From Beduinella massiliensis (GTDB lineage: Bacteria; Bacillota; Clostridia; Christensenellales; Aristaeellaceae), in the NCBI RefSeq assembly GCF_900199405.1, contig NZ_LT963430.1, positions 496,001 to 560,000 of the forward strand: DNA of 64,000 nt, in the 5' to 3' direction. Below are positions 51,090-59,379 of the stretch, one piece after another. The first letter of the stretch is position 1. The number at the start of each line of letters is the position of its first letter. The notes under the pieces were generated by a model that had not been told where the DNA came from, searched no databases, and saw only the letters and a list, made by a program, of their open reading frames with translations. The position numbers were made by a program, and so were the translations under genes.

Positions 51090-51950
51090 ATGAAACGCAG
51101 ACATAACGCCACCGTCGGACAGGTGTGGCGTGCGATGAGCCTCCGGTTTAAGATCGGCCTCATCATCACGCTGTGCTTTTTGATCCTGGGCTTTATCTTC
51201 CCGCTGTTCAACCAGACGGACCCCATGGCGCTCAGCGCCTTCAAGAAGAACCTGAGGCCCAGCCTGGAGCACTTCTTCGGCACGAACAAGCAGGGCCAGG
51301 ACATCTTCTGGCTGCTGGTGGAATCCATCAAGAATTCGATCATCCTGGGCATGACGGTCGCGCTCTTCGCCACGGTCATCGGCGTGCTCGTGGGCCTCAC
51401 GGCGGGCTTCGTCGGCGGCGCGCTGGACCGCATCCTCATGTTCATCTGCGACTCGATCATCGTCGTGCCCTCGCTGCCCATCCTGATCCTGATGGGCTCC
51501 ATCCTCAAGGGGCGCGCGTCGATCATGGCGATCGCGGGCATCCTCATCATCTTCAACTGGCCCTGGCCCGCGCGCCAGGCGCGCAGCATGGCGCTGACCA
51601 TCCGCGAGCGCGAATTCATCAACACCGCGCGCTTTTCGGGCGAGAGCACGCTCAAGATCATCTGCGTGGAGATCGTGCCCCACGTGCTCTCCTGGTCCAT
51701 GGCAAACTTCATCAACACCATCCTGGTGGCCATCGGCTCGGAAGCCAGCCTGGCCGTCCTGGGCCTTTCCTCCACGACCACGGCGACGCTGGGCAACATG
51801 ATCTACTGGGCGCGCCAGTACCAGGCGATATTGCTCAAGCAGTGGTTCTGGATCGGCTCGCCGGTCATCGCGACGATCGTGCTGTTCATCGGCCTGTTTT
51901 TGACCTACACGGGGTATAACGACTATACCTCCACGAAGAGGGGGCGCTGA
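51090..51950 (+). CDS. Opp/Dpp-type ABC transporter permease (DppC-like)
   Basis: The 286-residue permease has FKIGLIITLCFLILGFIFPL at the N-terminus, HFFGTNKQGQDIFWLLVES (the FGTDxxGRDV motif of OppC proteins in variant form) and the EAA-like loop REREFINTARFSGESTLKII. It completes the membrane part of the importer. AAAAGGAGGAG precedes the ATG. Confidence 0.9.
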   Translation: MKRRHNATVGQVWRAMSLRFKIGLIITLCFLILGFIFPLFNQTDPMALSAFKKNLRPSLEHFFGTNKQGQDIFWLLVESIKNSIILGMTVALFATVIGVLVGLTAGFVGGALDRILMFICDSIIVVPSLPILILMGSILKGRASIMAIAGILIIFNWPWPARQARSMALTIREREFINTARFSGESTLKIICVEIVPHVLSWSMANFINTILVAIGSEASLAVLGLSSTTTATLGNMIYWARQYQAILLKQWFWIGSPVIATIVLFIGLFLTYTGYNDYTSTKRGR

Positions 51951-51954
51951 GCGT

Positions 51955-52944
51955 ATGATGAAGGTTGAAAACGTATCCGCGCAGTACCGGACGATCACCG
52001 GCCCCGTGCTCGCGGTCGAGGACGTATCCTTTCAAATTCACGACGACGAAATCTTCGGCATCGCGGGCGAGTCGGGCTGCGGCAAGTCCACGCTGCTCAA
52101 AATCCTGTACGACCTGATCTCCTTCCCGCTGGAGCTGACGCAGGGCAGGGTCCTGCTGGAGGCCAAGGACGGCAGGGGAGACACGCGCGCCTACGAGAGC
52201 GGGCAGATCAGGAAGGCCTGGTGGGATTCCATCTCCTACGTGCCCCAGGCCGCGCAGAGCGTGCTCAACCCCGTGTTCCGCGTGGAGGAGCAGTTCTACG
52301 AGATCATCCGCCGCCACCGCCCGGACGAGGACAGGAAGGCCATGGACGCGCGGCTTTGCGCCTACATGGAGGAGCTTTCGCTCAGCCCCGACATCCTCAA
52401 GGCCTACCCGCACCAGCTTTCCGGCGGCATGCGCCAGCGCGTGGTCATCGCCATGGCGACCTTTTTGCGCCCCAGCCTCATCCTCGCGGACGAGCCGACC
52501 ACGGCGCTGGACGTCGTGGTGCAGCGCGCGATCCTCATGATGCTGATGGAACTTCAGCAGAAGATGAAGAACACGTTCGTCATCGTCAGCCACGACATGG
52601 GCGTGCACTACCAGATCACCCACCGCATGGGCATCATGTACTCCGGCAGCATGATGGAGCTGGGCCCCACGGAGGCCATCTTCGAGGACCCCATCCACCC
52701 CTACACGCAGATGCTGATCGGCGCGCTGCCCCGCGTGGGCGACAAGCGGCCCAAGGAGGGCATCCCCGGCGCGCCGCCCTCGCTGCGCAACCCGCCGCCG
52801 GGCTGCCGGTTCGCGCCGCGCTGCCCGCGCGCGACGGAGGCCTGCCGCGCGCGCGTGCCGAAGCTGCGCGAGGTGAAGCCCGGCCGCTTCGCGGCCTGCC
52901 ACCTGCTCGATCCCGAAATGAAGGGAGGCAAAATCGATGGCTGA
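51955..52944 (+). CDS. Opp/Dpp-type ABC transporter ATP-binding protein (DppD-like)
   Basis: The 329-residue ATPase has Walker [13 protein letters not shown], signature [14 protein letters not shown], Walker [17 protein letters not shown], the H-loop VSHDMG, and the Opp-specific C-terminal cysteine motif [18 protein letters not shown], which in relatives binds an iron-sulfur cluster. It starts 4 bases after the permease stop and overlaps the second ATPase gene by 8 bases. Confidence 0.95.
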   Translation: MMKVENVSAQYRTITGPVLAVEDVSFQIHDDEIFGIAGESGCGKSTLLKILYDLISFPLELTQGRVLLEAKDGRGDTRAYESGQIRKAWWDSISYVPQAAQSVLNPVFRVEEQFYEIIRRHRPDEDRKAMDARLCAYMEELSLSPDILKAYPHQLSGGMRQRVVIAMATFLRPSLILADEPTTALDVVVQRAILMMLMELQQKMKNTFVIVSHDMGVHYQITHRMGIMYSGSMMELGPTEAIFEDPIHPYTQMLIGALPRVGDKRPKEGIPGAPPSLRNPPPGCRFAPRCPRATEACRARVPKLREVKPGRFAACHLLDPEMKGGKIDG

Positions 52945-53923
52945 AAACCTGCTCGAACTGCAGCACCTCACGAAGGAATTCCGCATCGGCAGCTTCGTCG
53001 TGGGCAAGAAGATGACCGCCGTGGACGACGTGAGCTTCTCGATCCCGGGGGACAGGCCCACGATCCTCTCGATCGTCGGGGAGTCCGGCTGCGGCAAGAC
53101 CACGCTGACCAAGATGATCCTGCGCCTGCTCGCCCCCACGCGCGGCACGGTGCTGCTGGACGGAAAGGACTGCCACGACCGCCGGGCCGTGAGCAACCCG
53201 CGCTTCCGCACGCTGGTGCAGCCGATCTTTCAAAACCCCTTTGAGGCGTTCTCCGCCCGCCGCCAGGTGGCGAAGTACCTGATCGACACCGCGCGCGCCT
53301 TCGGCGGCGCAAAGAGCTACGACGAGGCCGTGAAAAAGACCGACGAGGCGCTTGCGGCCGTGGGCCTCAGCTACGAGGTCGTGCGCGGCAAGTACTCCAC
53401 CCAGTTTTCCGGCGGCGAATTGCAGCGCGTGTCCATCGCGCGCGCGCTGATCACGTCGCCCAAGCTCATCATCGCGGACGAGCCGGTCGCCATGATCGAC
53501 GCCTCGATGAAGATGAACATCGTCAACCTCTTCAAGCAGATTCGCGATCAGTACGGCATCAGCTTCATCTACATCACCCACGACCTTTCCACCGCCTACT
53601 ACGTCAGCGACTACATCGCCACGCTCTACCGCGGCAGCCTGATCGAGTTCGGCACGGCGGCGGAGATCATGGAAAACCCGGCGCACCCCTACACGGAGCT
53701 TTTGATGAACTCGGTGCCGCACGTGGGCGACAAGTGGAAGAAGAACATCCGCATGTCCGACGGCGAAACGCAGGACTTCTCGCTCACCTGCTGCAAGTTC
53801 GCGCCCCGCTGCCCCTACGCGACGGAGGAATGCCGCGCGCGGCGGCCCGAAAGCAGAAGCCTTTGCGGCGGGCGCAGGGTGCTCTGCTTCCACCCGCTGA
53901 CCGGGGAAGACGCGCAGGGCTGA
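52937..53923 (+). CDS. Opp/Dpp-type ABC transporter ATP-binding protein (DppF-like)
   Basis: The 328-residue second ATPase has Walker [13 protein letters not shown], signature FSGGELQRVSIARAL, Walker B LIIADEPVAMIDASMK and the C-terminal motif CCKFAPRCPYATEECRARRP. The D-loop reads AMIDAS instead of the more usual SALDVS, a pattern seen in some oligosaccharide-type Opp systems. Together with DppD-like it forms the heterodimeric motor. It is the last certain gene of this importer operon. Confidence 0.94.
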   Translation: MAENLLELQHLTKEFRIGSFVVGKKMTAVDDVSFSIPGDRPTILSIVGESGCGKTTLTKMILRLLAPTRGTVLLDGKDCHDRRAVSNPRFRTLVQPIFQNPFEAFSARRQVAKYLIDTARAFGGAKSYDEAVKKTDEALAAVGLSYEVVRGKYSTQFSGGELQRVSIARALITSPKLIIADEPVAMIDASMKMNIVNLFKQIRDQYGISFIYITHDLSTAYYVSDYIATLYRGSLIEFGTAAEIMENPAHPYTELLMNSVPHVGDKWKKNIRMSDGETQDFSLTCCKFAPRCPYATEECRARRPESRSLCGGRRVLCFHPLTGEDAQG

Positions 53924-53949
53924 GGACTGCCGGGAAGGGAGGGGCCCGC

Positions 53950-54717
53950 ATGAAAGGATGGATCGCGGCGGCGCTGTGCTGCCTGCTGTTCGCCCCGGCC
54001 CCTTCGGGCCGGGCGGAGGACTGCCTGGAAATCTACTGCATCGACCCCTGCGGGGGCTGCATGGGCGCGGAAAAGCCCTGCGCCGATCACTGCACGGTGG
54101 AAGACGAGCTCTACCTGCGCTACCGCGCGCTGCTGGAGGAGGCCGGGGACGGGCGGGACGTCCGCCTGTGCAACCTGCGCCGGACGCCGGAGCGCTATCA
54201 GGAGCTGACGGAGCGGCTTGCGGATGCGGCGCCGGAGGGCTTCGACCTGCCGCTCGTGCTGGTCGGCGGCGCGCCCTTTCCGGCGGATGGGACGCAGGAC
54301 GCGGCGATCGAGGCGTATATCGCGTCGGGCGGCGCGGACTACCCCGGCTACGAGGCGCTTCGGGCGCAGCGGGACGCGCTGATCCAGAGCCGTCCGAAGC
54401 GCAGCGTGCTCTACTTTTACAGCGCCTACTGCGAGGACTGCAAGAAGGTCTCCAAGTGGATCGAGCGCGCGCTGCCGGCGGACGTGGAGGTCGTAAGGAT
54501 CGACGTGGGCACGCAGGAGGGCATGCTGCTCGAACGCGCGGTGCATGCCAGGTACGACATTCCGGAGGATCAGTACTACGTCCCTCTGGTGATTTACGGG
54601 GAGGACTGGCTGATGGGCAGGGACTCCATCTTTCTTTCCCTGCCCAGCCGCATCGAGGAACGCCCGGACGCGGTGACCCCGGACGCCGGGGCGCTGCTCG
54701 GGAACGGGGAGGGATGA
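53950..54717 (+). CDS. Secreted thioredoxin-fold protein with cysteine-rich N-terminus
   Basis: The 255-residue protein has a signal peptide (about residues 1-22) and then six cysteines at 25, 30, 34, 37, 44 and 48 in a pattern with CGGC. The C-terminal half is a thioredoxin-like domain: VLYFYSAYCEDCKKVSKWIE with the redox pair C161/C164, then VRIDVGTQEG and YYVPLVIYGEDWL in the place of the cis-proline strand. The middle (YRALLEEAGDGRDV to VLVGGAPFPADG) may be a second, degenerate thioredoxin fold. It should act outside the membrane, exchanging electrons with the CcdA-like protein encoded two genes on. GGGAGGGG precedes the ATG, 27 bases after the importer operon. Confidence 0.7.
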   Translation: MKGWIAAALCCLLFAPAPSGRAEDCLEIYCIDPCGGCMGAEKPCADHCTVEDELYLRYRALLEEAGDGRDVRLCNLRRTPERYQELTERLADAAPEGFDLPLVLVGGAPFPADGTQDAAIEAYIASGGADYPGYEALRAQRDALIQSRPKRSVLYFYSAYCEDCKKVSKWIERALPADVEVVRIDVGTQEGMLLERAVHARYDIPEDQYYVPLVIYGEDWLMGRDSIFLSLPSRIEERPDAVTPDAGALLGNGEG

Positions 54718-54720
54718 GCC

Positions 54721-55041
54721 TTGCTGCGCAGGAAGGAAAGGGCGCGGCTTTGCCTGGAAGTTCGGGACGCCCTGGGCGGCGCGCTCTTTTCAGATCGTCT
54801 GGAGCGCCTGACGCTCCCCGAGGAGACGGTGCTCGCGCTGAGCGTGGAGTTCTTCGGCGACCCCGAGCCCTGCGAGATCCACCGCTCGGCCGTGCTCAGC
54901 CGCGCGCACGCGGAGATCGAGGCGGCGCTGCCGACGGATGCGCCGCGGGAGGCCGCCGCGCTCGGCGCGCGCGTGCGGATGCTGCTGGGGGCCTGGCCCG
55001 ACGCGGCGACGGTTTGTCTCAGAAGGGAGGCGGGGCGATGA
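54721..55041 (+). CDS. Small conserved-context protein of unknown function
   Basis: The 106-residue product has no signal peptide, no membrane span and a single cysteine pair too far apart for a redox site (one in EPCEIH, one in TVCLRR). It starts at TTG after GGGAGGG and ends in an ATGA overlap with the CcdA-like gene, so it is translationally coupled to both redox genes. I do not recognise the family. A cytosolic adaptor or regulator is possible but unsupported. Confidence 0.6.
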   Translation: MLRRKERARLCLEVRDALGGALFSDRLERLTLPEETVLALSVEFFGDPEPCEIHRSAVLSRAHAEIEAALPTDAPREAAALGARVRMLLGAWPDAATVCLRREAGR

Positions 55042-56180
55042 GGCGGCTCTTCGCGCTGCTCCTGCTTCTCTTGGCGATGATCCCGTCGTGCGCGGCGGCC
55101 GCGGAGGAGCCGGAAAGCCGGGTGACCTACCTGTACGTGACGGCCTGCCAGAGCTGCGCGCGCGTGAAGGACCTGCTCGCCTCGCTGCCGGAGGAGATCG
55201 AGGCGGCGGACGGGCAGGGAGGGACCGTGCGCTCGCGGCTCGTCGTCGAGGAGGTCAACATCGCCGCCGACCTCCCGGCGGCGCAGGCGCTCTTTGCGCG
55301 CTACGGCGTGCCGGAGGACGAGCAGATGGCCCCGACCGTGTTCCTGCGGGATACCTACCTCGCGGGCGCGGACGCGATCCTCGCCTCGCTGCCGGAGACG
55401 CTCGCGGCGGGCGGCGCGCTGACGGACGGCGCGGCTGCCCAGGCGGAGGCGGCGTCTTCCGCGGCGGGCGGACCCTCCGCGCTGGGCCTCGGGGCGACGG
55501 TGCTGGCGGGCCTCGTCGGCGGGCTGAACCCCTGCGCGCTTTCGATGCTGCTGGTGCTGCTTTCGGCGCTGCTGACGGCCGGGCGCGGCGCGGGACGGTA
55601 CGCGGCCGTGTACCTTGCGGTCAAGGGCGTCTGCTACTTTCTGATCGGCACGGTGTTCCTCGCGGCGTTTGCGGCGACGGACGCGGCCTGGCTGCCGGGC
55701 GCGGTGCGCCTGGCGGCGACGGCGGTTTCGGCTGTGCTGGTCGTGCTCAACCTGATGGACGCCGCAAGCGCGCTGCGCGAGCGCTACGGGGCCGTGCGAA
55801 ACCAGCTCCCCGCGCGGCTGCGGGGCGGGCTCTCGCGCTGCATTCGGCGGGCGGTGCGCTCGCACCCGGGCGGGCTGTTGCTCGCGGTCGCGGGGGCGGG
55901 GGCGCTCGTCTCCCTCGGGGAGTTCATGTGCGCGGGCCAGGTGTACCTGGCGACGCTGCTGAGTGCGCTGCACGCGGGGACGGAGGCCGGGCGCATGGCG
56001 CTGCTGCTGCTCGCGTACTGCCTGTCGTTCCTCGCGCCCTCGGCGCTGATCGCCTGCTTCGTCGTGCGCGTCAAGGGCACGTTCGAGGCGTCGGACAAGC
56101 TCCGGCGGTACATGCCGCTCGTCAAGCTGCTGACCGCGCTGGTGCTCGCGGGAGCGGTGGTCTCGCTATGGATGCCCTAA
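55038..56180 (+). CDS. CcdA/DsbD-like electron-transfer membrane protein with thioredoxin-fold head
   Basis: The 380-residue protein has a signal sequence, a short extracytoplasmic thioredoxin-like head with C37/C40 in YLYVTACQSCARVKDLL and EDEQMAPTVFLRDTYL, then six or so membrane helices. The membrane part carries the two single cysteines expected of CcdA/DsbD: C166 in GLNPCALSMLL and C298 in GEFMCAGQVYLATLL. CcdA-type proteins carry reducing power from cytosolic thioredoxin across the membrane. With the secreted thioredoxin-fold protein encoded upstream it can form a complete relay. The ATG overlaps the preceding stop codon. Confidence 0.82.
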   Translation: MRRLFALLLLLLAMIPSCAAAAEEPESRVTYLYVTACQSCARVKDLLASLPEEIEAADGQGGTVRSRLVVEEVNIAADLPAAQALFARYGVPEDEQMAPTVFLRDTYLAGADAILASLPETLAAGGALTDGAAAQAEAASSAAGGPSALGLGATVLAGLVGGLNPCALSMLLVLLSALLTAGRGAGRYAAVYLAVKGVCYFLIGTVFLAAFAATDAAWLPGAVRLAATAVSAVLVVLNLMDAASALRERYGAVRNQLPARLRGGLSRCIRRAVRSHPGGLLLAVAGAGALVSLGEFMCAGQVYLATLLSALHAGTEAGRMALLLLAYCLSFLAPSALIACFVVRVKGTFEASDKLRRYMPLVKLLTALVLAGAVVSLWMP

Positions 56181-56218
56181 AGGCGCAAAAAGCGCAAAAA
56201 AGCGCGCAAAGCACGGCG

Positions 56219-56247
56219 TTGAAGACTTCGGCAGGATGCAATAAAAT
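56219..56247 (+). promoter_or_regulatory. Sigma-A promoter of the second GH172 gene
   Basis: TTGAAG (56219-56224), 17 bases, TAAAAT (56242-56247), about 80 bases before the ATG at 56330. The second GH172 copy therefore seems to be expressed independently. Confidence 0.65.
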
Positions 56248-56329
56248 GGTGCCGGCGCTGGAAACGAAGAAGGAATGACGGCCGCGCCACGGGCGGCGGC
56301 TTCATCGAAAAAACGAGGAGGACAAGATC

Positions 56330-57415
56330 ATGGCATACAACGGAATCGGAAGCATGGCGGACATTTTCAAGCTGTCAAACGCGAAGACGCGGTCGATCTC
56401 GCCGGAGAACTACAAGGGCGAGGTAGGCGGGGGCGGACGCTGCCCGCTGGAAGAGGGGAACGCGAAGCGCGCGGCGCGGGACCTGGGCCTTGGATGGAAG
56501 GTGAACCCGTACATCATCATCCAGCCGGGCGAGACGTTTGAAATCGCGGACATCGAAGGGCCGGGCTGCATCCAGCACATCTGGCTGACGCCGACGGGAA
56601 GCTGGCGCAATACGATCCTCAGGATGTACTGGGACGGTCAGGAGAACGCGTCGGTGGAATCGCCGATCGGGGACTTCTTCGCGTGCGGCTGGGGGGAATA
56701 CGCGCAGGTGTCGTCGCTGGCGGTGTGCGTGAACCCGGGAAGCGCGTTCAACTGCTACTGGCCGATGCCGTTCCGAAAGCGGTGCCGGATGACGCTGGAA
56801 AACCGAGCGGAGGAGCCGGTGACGATCTACTACCAGATCGACTACTGCCTGACGGAGGTGGAAGAGGACGCGGCGTACTTCTGCGCGCAGTTCAGGCGTG
56901 TGAATCCGCTGCCGTACAAGGAGGTCTACACGCTCCTGGACGGCGTAAAGGGGAAGGGTCACTACGTGGGCACCTACATGGCGTGGGGCGTGAACAACCG
57001 CGGCTGGTGGGGCGAGGGCGAAATCAAGTTCTACATCGACGGGGACAGGGAGTACCCGACGATCTGCGGGACGGGAACGGAGGACTACTTCTGCGGGTCG
57101 TACGACTTCGAGGACCCGTTCACGCACGACAAATACGTGCCGTTCACGACGCCGTACGCGGGGCTGCCGCAGGTGATCTGCGCGGACAAGCTGTACAAGA
57201 GCCAGATGCGGTTCGGGATGTACCGGTGGCACCTGCAGGACCCAGTCCGGTTTGAGGAGGAGCTGCGGGTGACGATCCAGGCGCTGGGGTGGAGAAGCGG
57301 CGGACGCTACCTGCCGCTGCAGGACGACATCGCGTCGGTGGCGTACTGGTACCAGACGCTGCCGACCGCGCCCTTCGCCCCGCTGCCGGACAAGGATTAC
57401 CTCGAAATCATCTGA
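56330..57415 (+). CDS. GH172 (DUF2961) furanosidase-like enzyme, copy 2
   Basis: The 361 residues differ from copy 1 (40075) only at A32V, H151R, V203L and I306V. All motifs described there, including CGTGTEDYFCGSYDF, are unchanged, so the same activity is expected. Unlike copy 1 it has its own promoter and terminator and lies next to an RbsD/FucU-type mutarotase gene. About eight base changes are crowded into 57210-57248, mostly silent, while most of the rest is identical, which points to partial gene conversion or recombination between the copies. Confidence 0.9.
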   Translation: MAYNGIGSMADIFKLSNAKTRSISPENYKGEVGGGGRCPLEEGNAKRAARDLGLGWKVNPYIIIQPGETFEIADIEGPGCIQHIWLTPTGSWRNTILRMYWDGQENASVESPIGDFFACGWGEYAQVSSLAVCVNPGSAFNCYWPMPFRKRCRMTLENRAEEPVTIYYQIDYCLTEVEEDAAYFCAQFRRVNPLPYKEVYTLLDGVKGKGHYVGTYMAWGVNNRGWWGEGEIKFYIDGDREYPTICGTGTEDYFCGSYDFEDPFTHDKYVPFTTPYAGLPQVICADKLYKSQMRFGMYRWHLQDPVRFEEELRVTIQALGWRSGGRYLPLQDDIASVAYWYQTLPTAPFAPLPDKDYLEII

Positions 57416-57439
57416 GCGCGCGGGAGAGGCCGAACAGAC

Positions 57440-57475
57440 GCGCCCTGCCGGAAAGCGAAAGCTCCGGCAGGGCGC
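57440..57475 (+). terminator. Stem-loop terminator after the second GH172 gene
   Basis: GCGCCCTGCCGGA (57440-57452) and TCCGGCAGGGCGC (57463-57475) form a 13-bp perfect stem, 25 bases after the stop codon. The T tract is weak. Confidence 0.65.
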
Positions 57476-57578
57476 TCGCTTTGGGCAGGAGATCGCGAAG
57501 ATTTGTCCAATACCTTATGACAGATGCACGCGGCGGGCGCGCCCCGGCGCGGCAGGCACGAAAGGGAGGTTTTTTCTG

Positions 57579-57986
57579 ATGATGCTGGACGGGTGCATTC
57601 ATCCCCAAATCATGCAGGCGCTTTCGCTGTGCGGCCACGGGGACAAAATCCTCATCGCGGACGGCAACTATCCGCTGCAATCGCGCACCGGCGACGCGCA
57701 GAAGGTGTTTCTCGGCCTGACGGCGGGCGTGCCCACGGTCACGCAGGTGCTGGAGGCGCTGCAAAAGGAGATCGTCGTCGAGGACGCGACGGTCATGCAG
57801 CCCACTGAGGGCGGCGAGCCGGAAATCTTCGCGGAGTTTACGCAGATGCTGGGCGGCATGGCCCCCCGCAAGATGGAGCGCTACGCCTTCTACGAGCGCT
57901 GCTGCGAGCCGGACGTGCGCCTGGCGATCTCCACGGGCGAAAAGCGCACCTACGCGAACATCCTGATCACGGTCGGGGTGGCGTAA
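57579..57986 (+). CDS. RbsD/FucU-family sugar mutarotase
   Basis: The 135-residue protein has the hallmark features of ribose pyranase/fucose mutarotase: MLDGCIHPQIMQALSLCGHG near the N-terminus with the catalytic histidine in GHGD, IADGNYP, and the C-terminal FYERCCEPDVRLAISTGEKR followed by YANILITVG. These cytosolic decamers interconvert anomers or ring forms of sugars so that kinases or isomerases receive the right form. It follows the GH172 gene by about 160 bases. GGGAGG precedes the first of two adjacent ATGs. Confidence 0.9.
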   Translation: MMLDGCIHPQIMQALSLCGHGDKILIADGNYPLQSRTGDAQKVFLGLTAGVPTVTQVLEALQKEIVVEDATVMQPTEGGEPEIFAEFTQMLGGMAPRKMERYAFYERCCEPDVRLAISTGEKRTYANILITVGVA

Positions 57987-58116
57987 AAGAACGCGGGAGC
58001 GGAGGCGCGGCCAACGGGCCGCGTCTTTTCTTTTTGGACATGCGGAAGAAAATAAAAGTATTTAAATCAAAAACTTAAAATAATCAATTTTAAAATTAAA
58101 TATATTGATTTTTATA

Positions 58117-58145
58117 TTGACTTATTTGAAGATGTGTATTATATT
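58117..58145 (+). promoter_or_regulatory. AT-rich promoter of the DUF2089-type operon
   Basis: TTGACT (58117-58122), 17 bases, TATATT (58140-58145). The preceding 70 bases are almost pure A/T, in strong contrast to the genome, and contain the inverted hexamers AATCAA and TTGATT, which may bind the operon's own regulator. Confidence 0.65.
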
Positions 58146-58169
58146 GTTTACAGCGAAGGGAGTGAGGGT

Positions 58170-58529
58170 GTGAAAAAGGTCATCAGCCGCTGCCCCGTGT
58201 GCCAAGGCGAGCTCACCGTGGCAAGGCTCAAATGCGAGGCCTGCGACACGGTCATCGAAAATACGTTCAGGCTCAGCAAGTTCGACTACCTGTCGAACGA
58301 AGAGCTGTACTTCACGGAGACGTTCCTGCGCTGCCGGGGGAACATCAAGGAGATGGAGCGAGCGCTGGGCATTTCCTACCCGACGGTTCGCGCCAGGCTG
58401 GATACGGTGATCAAAAAGCTCGGCTACGAGACCGGCGCGGACGAGCAGGCGGCGAAGCGGGAGGAAATCCTCAAGTCGCTGGAAAACGGCGAGATCACGG
58501 CGGAACAGGCGATCGCACAACTCAAATAA
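58170..58529 (+). CDS. Zinc-ribbon HTH regulator, DUF2089 type
   Basis: The 119-residue protein begins at GTG after GAAGGGAG. It has an N-terminal zinc ribbon (CPVCQGEL and CEACDTVIE), a helix-turn-helix (NIKEMERALGISYPTVRARL) and a C-terminal helical hairpin (REEILKSLENGEITAEQAIA). This arrangement is that of DUF2089 proteins, thought to be transcriptional regulators. The last 22 residues resemble the first 25 of the next gene product. It opens a three-gene operon. Confidence 0.85.
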   Translation: MKKVISRCPVCQGELTVARLKCEACDTVIENTFRLSKFDYLSNEELYFTETFLRCRGNIKEMERALGISYPTVRARLDTVIKKLGYETGADEQAAKREEILKSLENGEITAEQAIAQLK

Positions 58530-58554
58530 GACGAATGACGGGAGGAAACGCGCG

Positions 58555-58938
58555 ATGGACGAAAAGATGCGGATTTTACGGATGGTGGAGCAGGGAACGG
58601 TCACGGCGGAGCAGGCGGCCGAGCTGATGGCCGCCCTGAACGCGGACGCCCCCGGGCCGCTTGCGGCGCCGGAGGCGAGCAGGTATGACAAAAAGCTGCT
58701 CCGCGTGCTCGTGGAGAGCGCCGAGGGCGACAACGTGAAGATCCAGTTCCCGGTGGGCGCGATCAAGAAGATCGTGAAGGCGACCGGCAAGCTGCCCATT
58801 TCGGAGGCGAGCCTTCAGGGCGTGGACCTGACCGAAGTGATGGAGGCCGTCTCCGAGTGCCTGGACGCCGAGGTGGAAGGCGACTTTGTCAACGTGGAGT
58901 CGGCGGACGGCACCACGGTGCGCATCTTCGTGAACTGA
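58555..58938 (+). CDS. SHOCT/YvlB-N-like domain protein
   Basis: The 127-residue protein starts with a short helical module (MRILRMVEQGTVTAEQAAEL) of the SHOCT-like type found in YvlB/LiaX proteins, followed by a beta-rich region with KLLRVLVESAEGDNVKIQFP and VEGDFVNVESADGTTVRIFV. Such proteins are linked in Bacillota to envelope-stress regulation. It has no signal peptide or span. GGGAGGAAACG precedes the ATG, 25 bases after the upstream regulator gene. Confidence 0.7.
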   Translation: MDEKMRILRMVEQGTVTAEQAAELMAALNADAPGPLAAPEASRYDKKLLRVLVESAEGDNVKIQFPVGAIKKIVKATGKLPISEASLQGVDLTEVMEAVSECLDAEVEGDFVNVESADGTTVRIFVN

Positions 58939-58949
58939 CGGGGCGCGCC

Positions 58950-59213
58950 ATGCGGATACGAATTAAGTCGCCGGATTGCCGCCTCTTTCTCCCTGTTCCG
59001 GATGCGCTCGCGGGCCTCGTGCTGCGCCTGCTGCCGGAGAGCGCGTTTACGGACATGCAAAAGAGCTTCCCGGAGGCCTTCCGTCCGCTCGTGAACCGGG
59101 AGAACGCCTGCGCCCTGTGGCGCGAATGCCGGGAGATCCTGCGCGCGCATAAGGGGTTGGAAGTCGTGCGCGTCGAGGGCAAGGGGGACGTCTTCGTTTC
59201 GATCAAGCTGTAA
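58950..59213 (+). CDS. Hypothetical protein, 87 residues, third gene of the DUF2089 operon
   Basis: The product starts MRIRIKSPDCRLFLPVPDAL and ends VEGKGDVFVSIKL, a small alpha/beta protein without signal or span. GACGGGGCG precedes the ATG, 11 bases after the previous stop, so it is cotranscribed. I recognise no catalytic motif; the N-terminal strand pattern resembles the beta part of its neighbour. It is followed by a strong terminator. Confidence 0.7.
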   Translation: MRIRIKSPDCRLFLPVPDALAGLVLRLLPESAFTDMQKSFPEAFRPLVNRENACALWRECREILRAHKGLEVVRVEGKGDVFVSIKL

Positions 59214-59221
59214 GAATGAAG

Positions 59222-59275
59222 CGGGCCGCCGCGCGGGACGATTGCCGGTCGTCCCCGCGGCGGCCCGCCCTTTTG
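59222..59275 (+). terminator. Rho-independent terminator of the DUF2089-type operon
   Basis: GCGGGCCGCCGCG (59222-59234) pairs with CGCGGCGGCCCGC (59257-59269), with further inner pairing GGACGA/TCGTCC, followed by TTTT. Confidence 0.85.
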
Positions 59276-59308
59276 CGCGGAGCGCGCGAACATTTTGCCC
59301 CCCGGCGC

Positions 59309-59337
59309 TTGACAAACCCGCCGGAAAGCGCTAGAAT
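59309..59337 (+). promoter_or_regulatory. Sigma-A promoter of the rrf2-trx operon
   Basis: TTGACA (59309-59314), 17 bases, TAGAAT (59332-59337), about 43 bases before the Rrf2 ATG. Confidence 0.85.
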
Positions 59338-59341
59338 AATA

Positions 59342-59362
59342 CTGTAACGAACGGAAATACAG
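59342..59362 (+). promoter_or_regulatory. Candidate Rrf2 operator
   Basis: CTGTA-N11-TACAG is a perfect inverted repeat starting 5 bases after the -10 box, covering the likely start site. Autoregulation by the Rrf2 protein encoded next is the simplest reading. Confidence 0.5.
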
Positions 59363-59379
59363 ATAGGCGGTGGAGCGAC

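Noticed and set aside
57500-57578. Riboswitch before the mutarotase gene
   Set aside because: The stretch is under 80 bases and shows no conserved core or paired structure that I recognise.
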